Below, piece after piece: positions 1 through 10,522 of a stretch of 64,000 nt of DNA. The position numbers were made by a program, and so were the translations under genes. Numbering within the stretch: position 1 is the stretch's first letter; each line of letters starts with the position of its first letter. Below the pieces are notes generated by a model. It ran no database searches. It worked only from the letters and a program-made list of their open reading frames with translations, and was not told the DNA's origin. This DNA comes from Lichenostomus cassidix (lineage: Eukaryota; Chordata; Aves; Passeriformes; Meliphagidae): the NCBI GenBank assembly GCA_008360975.2, contig CM039211.1, forward strand, positions 47,862,077 to 47,926,076. Reading direction: 5' to 3'.

Positions 1-2515
1 TACCACAAGATAATAATTTTTAAAATGAGAAGACTCATGCTCTCCAAAGTCCTTTAATATTTAAAAAAAATAAATTACTCATTTGCATGTGAATGTAATG
101 TTATACATTTACATGGCAGAATCAGAAAGCAGACTAGAGAAAGAAAATGTAGAGGAATTACTTAATGTATTTCTACTCCCACTAAAAAGTTTGGCTTGTT
201 TCTACTTGTAGGCCAGTTGGTTCAAGAAACAGTTTCCTAGCATGAGGAAAGAAATTATGGGTCCAGAGGCCTTTCTTCAAGTGTAAAAACCACAGGAGTA
301 GCTAATGAGAAAAGACCATAGCATAGAACACTGTCATTCCTAGTAAGAAATAATATTACTAGAGAAGAATAGCAAAAGAGACCAGCATATTAACAACGTA
401 AGTTGTATATTGACCTCAGTTTTATAGGGCTGGTAGGTCTGTGTAACCTCTGTAGAAAGATTTTCTTGATTAAACTAAACGTGCTTTTGTTGAGTAAAGC
501 TACTGCATTCATCATGTTATAATATTTTCTTGATTATATTTGTACTTTTCTAATGTAGTTAAAATTGCAGACAAGAATTACAGGGAAGAATGATTTTTAT
601 TTCTAGCCAATTTATAGTGACACAGCATAAACCCTTGCCCAAAACATACTTATTTTTTTATTTTTTATTTTTAGGTATGCCCTTTTGTAAAGAATTAGTC
701 ACCTGTGTTAAGGCAAGGTACTTTCTGCTTTTAAAATAAACTCTGAGAATTTGAGAATTTAAGAACATTCGGCTCTCTATGTCCTTTCTATGTCCAGGAC
801 ATGTCCTCCATGTCCTGGTTGAATTGGAGAGAGTGATTTATGCTTCACACAGGCTTGAAAATAAATAATACTGACTTTTATTGGTGTACTTTATTCCCAC
901 AACATAAAAATGTAACAATAAAAAGTAGTATGTAGAATAGGTATTTTTTGACCATTTAAGTGTGGTTAAGGCATATATTTCTTAGTTAGGGGTTTTGCTC
1001 TTGCCTTTGAAGATAACATGCTCAGGCCTTTCTTTTATAGTGAGTTTTAACTGAAAAGTGTGTGTGAATAACTCTGCATAGATGTCTCTGTAGACATTTA
1101 GATGACTTTCAGTCTGGAAGTTTGCTGTGAATGTGGTTTTGTGAAATAAACAGGGATGCTTTGTGTTTTTTGACAGTTCACAGATGGAGCAAACGGAGAC
1201 ATTGCAGAATCATAGTAAGCAAAAGTTAAAGTATGAAGGTTTTACGTTAAATTCAGTAATGAATATAGTGGTTAGAATCTTACTGGCTTAAGTGTTGAAA
1301 ATTTTGTGCTGAAGGTAAAGTTACAGCTCAGCATTTTGCTGCAACAAGATCATAACACTTAATTAAAACCTTAATGTATATATGAATGAAAACCATGATT
1401 GAAGCCATACTTCAGTTTTGTTTCTGTCAATTTAATTTGTTTGTCTGAACAAGTTAATTAGGCACTGAATCTGTGATTGAACAAACTGTTTAAATATGCG
1501 CTTAATGTTAAACAGATGAACATTAGCAGTGATGAAAATTGGGCATGAGTTGTTCAGCTGAATTAGGACTGAAGTTATACCCCATCTGTATGGTATCAGC
1601 CCAGTGAGTTATGCTGAGATGTGCAACCTTTCCCTACAAATCTTTTTTATGTGAGGAAGATGTTTAGATCTAGTTGATTCTGCCTTGGGGTAGGCTGTGG
1701 CTGGGATGATCTCTCAAACCCCTTACCAGTCTTGTCTTCTAAAATTTAAATAATAGGAAAACTTAAGTGACAAAAAGTCATAGTTCAAAAATTATTGGTA
1801 TAATTGAAAAGATGTCCTTGAAGATGCCACTATGTGATTACATTTCAATTATGGCATATCCATAGGCTTATAATAAGCCTCCAGTCTTATTGTGATTGAA
1901 GTGATTGCAGTTGTGTCTGTGAATGCTTCTGTGCTGCGCTTTCTCCCAGTACTTCTCTGTTGTGTAGTGCCACAGAGTTTGACAGATCACAGAGTCTTTT
2001 CTGTGGTTTTGCTGTTTTCTCTTCATGTTGTTGTATGCATATCCTTTAAAATGTGAGCTGCTATTTTTCCTGTTTTGTCAATATCTGCATGGTGCTTCTC
2101 TGCTGCACGTGCTTTTCAGCATGAACTGCAGAGATAGCGGAAAAAAGAGCAGTAGCTGAGTTCATCCTAATGACAACTCCCTGTCAGAGGGTCCTTTCAA
2201 TCCTGGCTGCCTCATTGTACTTGATCAGCATTCACTTAATATCATGGTTGATTTAGATAATGTGAAGGCAGTTGACCTTATTGCAAACTTCAGCTTTTTC
2301 CAGAGTGGAGAAAGGAAAAAAAGGTTTTCTTCATGTTAGAGTTCAAGTCATTGCTTGTCTTCGTTCATTGATTTTCATTCAGGAGAGACCATATAGAGCT
2401 TGTACTTTGTTTCTTGTAAGGGGTAAAGTCACAAAGTTAACAGTCATATGCAGTCCTCTTTCATCTATTACTTACTAAATTATAATTTATTTTTATTTAT
2501 GTATTTTTTAAACAG
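1..2515 (+). other. GLIS3: GLIS3 intron upstream of the N-terminal exon
   Basis: This AT-rich stretch contains no convincing coding exon, RNA gene or transposable element. It ends in a pyrimidine/AT-rich tract followed by AACAG at 2511-2515, a plausible splice acceptor for the exon that follows. Around 1320-1560 the DNA is complex in composition and carries several TTAATTAA- and GTTAATTAG-type homeobox-like words, which could mark conserved non-coding DNA; that is inference only. No CpG-rich promoter is visible, so the GLIS3 promoter used by this transcript is probably outside the window. Confidence 0.6.
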
Positions 2516-2983
2516 GCAAAACACACAGCGGATTTCTTAGTGACTTTGGATTGATATCAGTTATAGCTGTGGATCTGTAAAAACACACTTTGATTGCATT
2601 AACTTCTTAAAAAGGAATGGGAGGTCATGCAGTATGAGCCATCAGACAGCATCTATTCCTCATGGACCTAGGATCATCAGTGGACAGCAGATCCCACCCG
2701 ATAGAATTCATGCAGGAACACCCTGCCCATCTTCTAATAGGAGCACCCCAGTCCTAATGATTGGAAACCTGTCTGCCAGCCTGCAACTGGAGGAGGGACA
2801 GCTTCTCAGAGAACATCATTGACAGTCCTTTTCACTCCCTTGCCCTAAATTCCTAAAAATGTGCAGTTACAAATGAGAGCCCTTTATTTTAAGTCCCACA
2901 GCCCCCAGCACTGCCAGCCTCACAGTTTTTAAAGCCAAAAGAGCAAGAATTTTCAAATACTTTCTCCCTGTGCGGAGGTGAAG
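2516..2983 (+). pseudogene. GLIS3: Decayed N-terminal coding exon of long-isoform GLIS3
   Basis: The exon matches, in order, the N-terminus of long mammalian GLIS3 as I remember it. The segment from 2616 reads NGRSCSM, then a run with HGPR..SGQQIP, then RIHAGTPCPS against human RAHSGTPGPS, without gaps. The 3' part (2893-2983) reads LKPKEQEF and ends GGEG against human LKPKQQEF and NGKG. Between these anchors the frame is broken. The first-Met position is AGG (2613-2615). About one base is missing near 2748 and another between about 2806 and 2821, giving frames 0, then 2, then 1. TAA stops lie at 2854-2856 and 2890-2892; without correction the first frame ends at TGA 2820-2822. Splice sites look intact: acceptor AACAG before 2516 and donor G|GTAATA after 2983, phase 1, which matches the next exon. 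It may persist as an untranslated exon. Sequencing or assembly error is the main alternative. The 5' boundary is a best guess. Confidence 0.75.
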
Positions 2984-4576
2984 GTAATACCCATTTTTCT
3001 GCTGCCATCAGTGACAGCAGTTTTTTTCCAATACCACATATCCAGATCATATTGGTTTAAGTAGATGGAAGCCACTCACTTCATTACCACTCTTTTCCTA
3101 CAAAGGAAGAAACACTGCAACAAAGTGTCTTGCTATTTTCCAGGAGAGAAATTAATAATTTTATTATGTCCATAGACTTTGTGTTACACAGCAGTTGCTC
3201 AGAATTGCTGAGTTGTCCTAAGATTCTTTATAGACAGTGTAACTTGACTTTGCTTTGCTAACCTAACCTTTTGACTCAACAAATCCAGAGAGTAATTTTA
3301 TGTTCTGTGGCATCAGAATTTTGTCAGTGCTATCAGGAATACACTCCTTGGATGCATGAACACACCTTTCCACTGGTGACTAACAGCTGCTTACTGATGA
3401 AAGCAGCAATAGTCATGCTTTTTTAAGGTGTCTAGGCTGGACATGATGTGGAGTGCATTGTCTTGACCAAATGCAATTCATTTCTTGAAACCACTGTTTA
3501 TGCTGTGGAAGTTAATGATGCATAACTCTCACCAAATTTAGAGTCTAGTTCTCTGTGAGTAAGTGCTTGTGCATCAGATGAGAAAGTACCTGATCAGCTG
3601 CTCTTGGATCTTAGAAGTCAAAATGGAACATTTAAGTTTGCAATACTTCTTTGACTCTGGTCTTACTGGAGATGACATACTCCTTTGGAGGAGTTTTTTA
3701 TCATCCTTTCAAAACTTAATGTACACAGACATGAGAATTTAATGTATAGCAAATAATTAAATGGTTTAAAATTAAATAAATAAAAAAAACTTGGGTTGAT
3801 ATCTGAGTGAAAATGGAGAAAGGGAGAACAATTTCCCATTTTATTCCAAGTGTGTTACTTCTCTCCATTTTCTGTTTTTCTTCACTACTTCCCTTTGAAA
3901 ACTTAGGAAGTCCATCCCTCTTCCGCAAGGCTTGCAAACTTGAAACCAGTATCATTCCAGATCTAGTTGAAAGTTAACTGCATGTTGAGTGCTCTGCTGA
4001 GTCAGACCAGTGGTAATGCATATACATATTCATTGAGTGACCTCTGAGATCGCTGATCTGGTGCTCACAGTGGTGGGGATGGTGGGTGTAATCCACAGCA
4101 CGTACAGTGAAAAGATGTGGACTCTACACACCTTAGTTTTGGAGGAACTTTCCTCTCTCTTTCTCTTCAGGTAGAGCCCGATTCTCACTGTCTTCAAAAT
4201 TACATGTCTAAAACTGAGAATCCATACTGGGATTTTTAAGGTAGCCCTACATAATGGCTAATCCACTGACAGTATGTGTTGCAGAGCAGCATGGGAAGGT
4301 GAAGAGAACATCAGCCAGTTCAGTGTCCCTTGTTTGTGGATTTTGACCTGGGATTTTTATCTGCTGTGCCTGATTACTCTGTTCCTAGATACTGTCATTT
4401 CTACCTTTCCTTCTTGGCTTGATTAGCTTGCACACTTGCAATATAGTCCACTTTTTTGTGGGATAGCAAGTAGAAAATTCAGCTGAAGGGTTGGCATTAG
4501 GAAAAAATTATGTATAAACAGCGCGAATTTGGTAAGATACTGCGGACTTCAGATACCAACACTGGTCTTCAACATC

Positions 4577-4610
4577 TCTCATCAATACTCTCATCAAATT
4601 ATCTCATCAA
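4577..4610. repeat. Three copies of TCTCATCAA
   Basis: TCTCATCAA occurs at 4577, 4589 and 4602, a short imperfect tandem array with a 12-13 bp period. Confidence 0.75.
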
Positions 4611-6106
4611 ATCACTCTGCAGCTCTTTTGGCAGATGTTTTATTTTGAAAAATAATATAATTTTAAAAAGCTAGCTTTTTACTGGATATTCTATTAAGAA
4701 AGTAATTTATTTTAAGGTGTATACATTTCAAACAGTTCAAATTAGAGCTGTGATCTAGTGTAGTGATGTCCAAAAGTTACATATTCAAGGATTTAGTGCC
4801 AGCATATCTGTTCTTTATGCACATCTGAATAGTAATTTTGTTTTCTACCTAGTAGATATTCTTATTGCTTATCTCATTCATTCCTGTGTGCAGACAGTCG
4901 ACTTGTGAGTATGAGCTGGACCATGTTCAGGCATATTTTGAGTGTTCTTATGTCTCACGTTGTGATAAAAATCCCAAATCTTTCTGAAAACAACAAATAT
5001 TTTCTGAAAGCACCAAAATTGTGTTCAACACTTCTACTGGTTTCTCGTACTCAGTCAATGAAAACATATTTTTGAAGTTCATTGGGAAATATTAAAGATA
5101 AACGTATCCCTGCTGGTGTAGGTAGTTGCCGGAGGTAGCTGTGGAAATAATTAGGGAGGTCACCTTCTATTTTTCTCTCAGCATCATTGATGAGCACTAA
5201 GGGAGGGAGGATCCTACTGGGAGAGTTGGATTCTTGATCTGAATCACAGAGGTCATACTTAACACTCTTATGGCAATTCATTCAAAGTTTAGGAGCAGTG
5301 ATACAATATATTGTAGCCTTAAAGCAGCCTGATGGAGAATTTCTGTTATGACCAAAATGCCATGTGACGTGCTGTTAGTGACATCAGTGCATCTGCAGCA
5401 CGTCCAGCCACTGTGCTAGTAACCTGGTGGAGAGGTCCAGCATGGACATGGAGAGGGGAGAGGCAGCCTGTCAGCCTGGTTTTTGCTCTTGCTATGAGTG
5501 TGGATTGAGCTGGTGTGTCTGGCAGGATTATCAGTAATTGTGAGCAGCTCACAGTCATAAATGCCTTAGCCATCTCTTTAGGTCCCCCGTTCTCCCCGGC
5601 AGCAGGTGACACTGCATGTTGGGGGAGTTCAAGCCTTGAAAACCAATCTGGCCTTCTGTTTTACCTTGACTGCTCTACTAAAACCAATGCTGTCAGCAAG
5701 GTGTGTGACCAAGACTGTGCTACAGTTTTGAAGACTTGACATCAATATACTTGAAATGGAACTTGAGGAAGGAAATCTGGCTGTCTGCCTGCCCTCCAGA
5801 TGGAGCACCCAATGAGAATTGCAGAAAGTTGTGCAGATAGTCATTGATTCCCTTTGTACTCCTTTTCCAGGTACATCAAAAAGATAGCTGTCATCTTCCA
5901 TTTCTGAGGTTCCTGCAGTGTTTGTTTCTTTACTTGAAAGACCATTGTGTATTTTATTATCTGTTTTCTTGCAAATGTGACTGTATTTTTTTTCCTGGTA
6001 AAGCAGTGAATTAGCTAATGTTCACGTGTAAGATGAGCTACTTTTCTGTTAGAGATCATTAAGGCTCTTTATCCTGGAAATAGTTGACAGACATTACATC
6101 TTGGTG

Positions 6107-6138
6107 TTTGATTTGATTTGATTTGGATTGATTTGATT
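6107..6138. repeat. (TTTGA)n microsatellite
   Basis: About six imperfect TTTGA units, with one TTTGGATTGA interruption near 6122-6131. Confidence 0.9.
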
Positions 6139-6485
6139 TTTCCCCAGAGACTCTGGAAGAAGTTCCAGTGCTGCTAAGCTGTGTGAGAACTGTGAACTTG
6201 GTCAGAGAGGATAATTTGTCTCCAGTTGCCAAAAGAGCCTTGTTTCACTTTTGAACAATAACCACACAGGTCTGTGAGGAGTGTTATATGCTGAAGTGTT
6301 AATCAGTAAGCAGCTTGAGCCACACTTGAAATCTCTTTAACATACTTATTTTGCTCTCTAGCACTGTTGTTTTTTATGTGTCAGTTGGCGCAGTCTGAAA
6401 AAAAGACATTCATCAGTATTCTGTGCAGTTCCTTATGCAGAAAGCTTTACTCAAGACTTACTTTCTTTTTGAGTTGTTTACTATA

Positions 6486-6522
6486 ATCGATAACCAGGCA
6501 GTTTTAAAGCCTGGTTATTGAT
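6486..6522. repeat. 14-bp inverted repeat, 9-nt loop
   Basis: The left arm ATCGATAACCAGGC (6486-6499) pairs with GCCTGGTTATTGAT (6509-6522) around the loop AGTTTTAAA. The single mismatch would be a G-U wobble in RNA. Confidence 0.9.
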
Positions 6523-8559
6523 GATGTTTAAGGATAGTAAAATAAGTGGTAACGATTTTGTTTTATCCAATGTGACACGTTTTCCAGCTTTGCATATCTT
6601 TTGGTGGCCTTGATATCCTTGAAAAAACAACACAGAATCCATCAAGGCAAGGAAATAATTACTTGCAGCTCTGGCAGCTGCTGGGGGAAATCCATTCTGA
6701 AGACAAGAAGGATAGGCCTTCTTTTATCTTGTCTAGGACTTTCCAAAATGGCACAGCTGTGAACATGAGACTACTTGAGTTTAAATCTGCAATTAGTTTT
6801 AGGGGCTGGGTGACCAGCAATCCTGATCAGGTTTGAGGAGGTTCACAGTCATGCTTGGTATGTCTCTCCTAGAATGTGCAAAAAGTTTACTTAATTTTTA
6901 TGTAAGAGGTAGTGCATAGATTTCTGTTGCAAGGCATTCCTTTGGAGGGTTCATTTCAGGTTTATTTCTTTTTTTCCCCTATTTTTCATGTTTCGGGCAT
7001 GGTTCAGCTCCTGAACATAAATGATGTTCAGGCAATTCTTAAACAGAAATGATGAACGGATGGTGATGATTTACATTGACTCTGTGCTTTTACAATCTTT
7101 ATCTTAAACATTCAGAACTATGTTTAAAAACAAAATATTTAAGAAAATAAAAAAAGTGATGCCAAAATGCATGTTGGACTATGTGTTATGAAAGCCCCAG
7201 GCAACTTAGAAAAAAGCCCTGAAGAGCCTTAGGCTTAATGCCACAAAGGATCTACTTTACACAAGAACTGTAAAACCACTCAAGAGTATTAGGCATATTG
7301 CCAACAGTTACCCATTCTGTGTTAAGAGTGTATTTTAACTTCTCTCATACTGAGTCTTATACCCTTTACCCTCCACTTGGTGGACCTGGACAGTGAGCTT
7401 TAAAATTAATGGCAGCCATCCAAAATGTAGTGTAGCGATGGGGTTGGTTTAAGGAAGGCTCATATTTCTTTAATTTTCCTAGACCAAATATTATCCTTTC
7501 TGACTGGGACAAACCCAATGGAGGGGATAGGGTGTATTTATCAATAGCTTTGTGACACCTGTATTCATTCTGATGACAGCTTGTGGCTTTCCTCCACTGC
7601 TGCTGGTAAAAGGATGCTTATTTATGTCATCTTAAAATTGGCCAATGCATTTTGTATCCTCCAGGTTTGAAGAGAGGAAAATTTGATGCCTCAGGTTAAG
7701 CCATTAAAAACAAGAAAACCCAAACAGATCAAACCATTTTATTTTCACTTTACTCAGAGAATCTTCCACTTAGTTTATGTTTTTTCAGTTTTGTTTTATC
7801 ACCAGGAGGTGGCACTAACAAAATCTGTTTCCATACAGAGAGATGTATGTTTCAGCCACCTTTTTATGGGGGAAATTTGTAACAAAAATCCAGTTGAAGT
7901 ATGAAAGTTCTGGAAGTTTTTTACGTGAAAACTTTTCAAAACTGTATTGAGACCACCTGCTTCTCTGGGTGAATTAAGGTTTCTCTATTTTGGTATGAAT
8001 GTGGGTAAATCACATAAATTTTCTGTGCCTCTATTGCTTTTTTTGGCAAATTTTTGAAAAATTATTTTTACATTTATAAAGTGATTTGAGATCCCCACCT
8101 AAAGTTCAATTTATTGATGTAAAACACAAAATTAATTTTAGACCTGCATGTGCACCTACAGAGAGGGAACAGGTTGCTATGCCTTTTCACAGAGTAGCAG
8201 GCTACCAAAATGCTGTCCTGTACAAACTTAAGCATAGATGTGTAAAAATACTGAATTTTGCAGTTGGATTTGGCACTTTGGCGTATTTCTTTTGTGTTGC
8301 TCCAGAGCTATATTGCCTTTCCTAGCAGTGCTGTAACATGATAATGGTAGTGGTGTTTCCTTATTTGGTCCCTACTGCTGCAGACCTGTTAGATGGTGCT
8401 GAACAGGAAGCAAACCCTCTGCTTGCATTGGTTTAGCTGCTCTCTCCTATCCCTCACCCACAGAAAACAATGAGAAGAGAAGCTGCTCTTCTGACATGTA
8501 TTCTGCACATAAAATGCAAAGTGATCTGCTGTTTACTTTCAGGGTCCTTGAACAGCTGT

Positions 8560-8657
8560 AAATACATGGAATACTCCTGCAAGGAGCAAGGAGTTGAAGT
8601 TAATGACCTGTATTGGTCCATTCCAACTTGAAACATGCTGTGATTCTATGATTCTCT
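8560..8657 (+). mobile_element. CR1 LINE 3'-end fragment (sense)
   Basis: The end of this fragment carries the CR1 3'-terminal signature in forward orientation: a TCCATTCCAACTT-type segment followed by CTGTGATTCTATGATTCT, the avian CR1 tail of ATTCTATG-like 8-bp repeats. Only about 100 bp remain, so this is a heavily 5'-truncated or eroded copy. It is the only clear CR1 piece here in the same orientation as GLIS3. Confidence 0.7.
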
Positions 8658-10470
8658 AACTCCTTTGTGAATTAAAGTTGGAATGGTTTGAAGAAATCAG
8701 GAATTGTCTGCATCGAGATCTTTTTGTTTTCTATTTTACTTATGCCTGGCCTTTCCAAGGCTGAATTTTGTAATTAGTTCTTTCTCTCTGAGTTCAAGGA
8801 AGCTGGGGAAAATAATAAGAGGTTTTTTTTTTGCCTACATGGCTGAACTTTGCTTGGACAATAAACTGTCTTAACATGTACCTGACCTGTTTCTGACTGG
8901 GTTGTAAAGAGCTTGCATGAGTCCTTTTGTCTGTGGTTCTATTCCTCTTATCCGTTCCAGGCTTTCATCTCAGGCCACTGCGGTGTTGTGATGTTACCTT
9001 CTATTTCAACTAGTGAAGCATGTCTTTCACTGCTAGTGGTAAGAATGTGCACCACCATTTTTTCAGCAGACTTTAAATATGAGCTCAGAATGTGTTGAGT
9101 GCAGTAGATGGGGCACTAGGCAGGAAGTACCGAGATGAGGGTTTAAAACCTGCCTCAGCTGGTGATGTTGTCAAAACATGGTATTCACATCAGCATGGCA
9201 GCATATTATTCAGGGTTAAGCTGTGGTGTTTGCAGCTGGAGGTTCTGGAACTTGTGTCCCCCCGTTATCCTCTCTTGCCATTTGTCTGTGGATTCACAGG
9301 GAAAAGTTATTTGTGTTTGTCCAGTGACAGACACAAGCATTACAGCAACACAAGTCATAATGACAGTGATGAAAATGTGATACATAGCAATGGGTGTGTC
9401 TATGGAGAGTAAGTAAATGGGGAGATTATTCTCTCTCAAACAAACAAAAAAATTGAATTCTGGTATTAATTGTAAGGTACCAGAACAAATATACTAACTT
9501 GAAATGCTTACTGTAGGCTTTTAAACTGTATTAATATGAACAGTGACAGGCAAGTGTGTTTTTTATCTTACAGCTTACAGGGTAAATTTGTTATATACCA
9601 GGCATTATGGAAAAATAGTCCTATTAATTGCTGTGACTTTACCAGTGAAACTTGCTTGATGATAAAGTAGTATGACTTCTGTATTTCAACAGAGAAATGT
9701 CTTCAGTTCTGGTGTCTCTAGCTGGAACTTTGATCTTCTAATTTGTCTTATCTATTTGATCTTGCAAAACCAATAAGCAATTTCTGTTCAATACTCTTGA
9801 AATAAAGATCCAGCTTATTCCTAAAAGGGAAAAATTTTTGAGAGGGGTGAACACCTAGAGAAATCTGTGGTATGCATTTAACTGTCATATTTATGGGGCT
9901 GAGTCAAATACTGCCATTTTATACTGATGTTTGTGAAATTCTGTTTATGGCAAGCATGGCCTTTAGTTGTTTTGTAGACATTGGTTCTAGAGAGCTTTAG
10001 GAGCATCTAGGTGTCACAGGGCTACATATGCTGCTGAAGCTGATTAACTGTTGAATTTTTTCAGAAGTTGGAAGTCAGCTCCATAGTCCCCACAGAATGT
10101 GCGAGACCAGAAGCTCCCCCTAAAGGGAGAACACATCTCATATCATGAAATGTAGGAGGGCCTGGGACAGGAGCAGGGAATGAGCTTTTTTATTCTCTGA
10201 ACTCTTTCCCTCAGTCTTGTGACACAGAATACAGCTGAATACATAGGAAAAAATCCCCAAACAAACCAACCATATGTTCAGGCAATATTCTCCAGTTGCA
10301 GCTCTAAATATGTGAAATGGAACTTGTGATAAAAATCTCATTTCATTAGGGTTTTATGTAGTCAATTCTAGAGATAGTATGTGGTTGATAAAATCAGTCA
10401 TTTCAGTGGTTTTTCCTGGGCTTTTTAGAGAAGTCTATCCCTATTTAATCTAACCATTTGACACATTAAT

Positions 10471-10522
10471 AGTGTGGTGGCTGTGTGGGGGTTTAGTTGC
10501 TGTCTGGAGTTAAACCAAGACA
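10471..10522 (+). mobile_element. Possible ERV LTR 3'-end scrap
   Basis: The segment ends GGAGTTAAACCAAGACA, resembling the 3' terminus of the avian ERV LTR family also seen at 58.7-59.3 kb, which ends GGCTTAAACCAGGACA. Only about 50 bp show resemblance and no TATA or internal LTR sequence precedes it. It may be a remnant or coincidence. Confidence 0.35.

Noticed and set aside
2634..2822. A 62-residue open frame as an independent small gene
   Set aside because: Its residues align with the N-terminus of long GLIS3 and its end is produced by an apparent frameshift, so it is part of a decayed exon rather than a separate gene.
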